Of a stretch of DNA of 34,586 nucleotides, positions 34,382-34,586 are shown piece after piece. The translations under genes were made by a program, and so were the position numbers. Origin of the DNA: Oscillospiraceae bacterium (GTDB taxonomy: Bacteria > Bacillota > Clostridia > Oscillospirales > Oscillospiraceae); assembly GCA_022792945.1 (NCBI GenBank), contig JAAWBZ010000107.1:1-34586 (forward strand), written 5' to 3'. Each line of letters opens with the position of its first letter. Within the stretch, counting starts at the first letter, position 1. The notes below the pieces were generated by a model. The model was not told the origin of the DNA and did not search any database. It was given only the letters and a program-made list of their open reading frames with translations.

Positions 34382-34439
34382 GGTAATGTCAAGAATAATG
34401 GGCAAAATAGTTAGCAGGCTCTGGTAAAATAGAATCAGC
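34382..34439. repeat. IS terminal inverted repeat (left end)
   Basis: Starts GGTAATGTCAAGAATAATG and matches the reverse complement of 287-344 over about 58 bases with 3-4 differences. Similarity ends exactly at the tip, marking the insertion boundary. Confidence 0.85.
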
Positions 34440-34486
34440 TGGCAGGGTAAGGTAGAATAAGTTTCGCAAAAAGGAAAAGAGACATA

Positions 34487-34546
34487 GTTTGCAGATTTCT
34501 GGTAGAATGAAGTAACCACACACCATTCTGAAAGGAGACTGCAAAC
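34487..34546 (+). promoter_or_regulatory. Hairpin enclosing the transposase ribosome site
   Basis: GTTTGCAG (34487-34494) pairs with CTGCAAAC (34539-34546), and inside it AGAATG (34504-34509) pairs with CATTCT (34524-34529). The Shine-Dalgarno AAGGAG (34532-34537) lies in the closed part, one base before the ATG at 34548. Confidence 0.6.
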
Positions 34547-34547
34547 C

Positions 34548-34586
34548 ATGTCCGAGAAGATTGTACAGCTGAATGAGGAAGTAATC
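34548..34586 (+). CDS. IS256-family transposase, N-terminal fragment
   Basis: Only the first 13 codons (MSEKIVQLNEEVI) are in the window. The ATG follows GAAAGGAGACTGCAAACC and lies 166 bases inside the element tip. The family is taken from the shared terminal repeat with the left-hand copy. Whether this copy is intact cannot be seen. Confidence 0.7.
   Translation, partial: MSEKIVQLNEEVI

Larger units (their letters stand above)
34382..34586 (+). mobile_element. 5' end of an IS256-family insertion sequence (truncated by the window edge)
   Basis: The element begins with the terminal repeat 34382-34439, the inverted match of 287-344, then a roughly 108-base region and the transposase start. 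It has the same orientation as the left-hand copy. Subterminal motifs GGTAAAATAGAAT, GGTAGAATAAG and GGTAGAATGAAG recur within 120 bases and may be transposase binding sites. Confidence 0.85.

Noticed and set aside
34328-34549. A 73-codon minus-strand frame similar to a frame at 126-359
   Set aside because: The likeness (LILFxQSLLTIL) comes from the IS terminal inverted repeats, not from a gene.

Overview
The window looks like a contig from a high-GC member of the Clostridia, most likely an Oscillospiraceae relative (Flavonifractor/Oscillibacter/Pseudoflavonifractor type). The reasons are the Firmicutes-type order rplGB-rpsL-rpsG-fusA-tuf, strong AGGAGG-like ribosome binding sites, frequent GTG/TTG starts, sigma-A type promoters with 17-bp spacers, a perfect match to the CcpA cre consensus, and GC-rich coding DNA with AT-rich intergenic gaps. 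The species call is inference only.

Layout. 1-344: the tail of an IS256-family element whose transposase remnant seems to have lost the segment carrying the catalytic Glu. 489-2087: a YkpA/YbiT-like ABC-F ATPase. 2203-6996 (minus): the str ribosomal operon with its own promoter and a second promoter before tuf; rpoB/rpoC do not precede it. 7221-8130 (plus): a DUF4430 protein and an ECF transporter S component. 8178-11321: a large hybrid sensor kinase. 11529-14030 (minus): a polar amino acid ABC importer. 14257-18814 (minus): one tightly packed operon of DEAD-box helicase, DprA-like protein, small membrane protein and glmS.

18967-34150 is an accessory sugar region. It contains two DegT/DnrJ/EryC1/StrS aminotransferases, two Gfo/Idh/MocA oxidoreductases, a ribose-type sugar ABC importer divergent from a ROK repressor with an operator-like palindrome and a cre site, a PIG-L deacetylase, a TIM-barrel sugar isomerase/epimerase, a divergent AraC regulator, a coiled-coil protein of unknown function and a NagB-like protein with an altered active-site motif. 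Together they suggest uptake, oxidation, transamination or deacetylation, and isomerisation of an amino sugar or aminocyclitol. The family list (Gfo/Idh/MocA, RbsB-like binding protein, IolE/MocC-like TIM barrel) recalls rhizobial rhizopine (moc) catabolism, but the substrate cannot be read from sequence. 34382-34586 is the left end of an IS256-family element in the same orientation as the left copy, so the window is bounded by IS copies, as expected for an assembly broken at repeats.

No tRNA, rRNA, CRISPR array, prophage or replication origin was seen.
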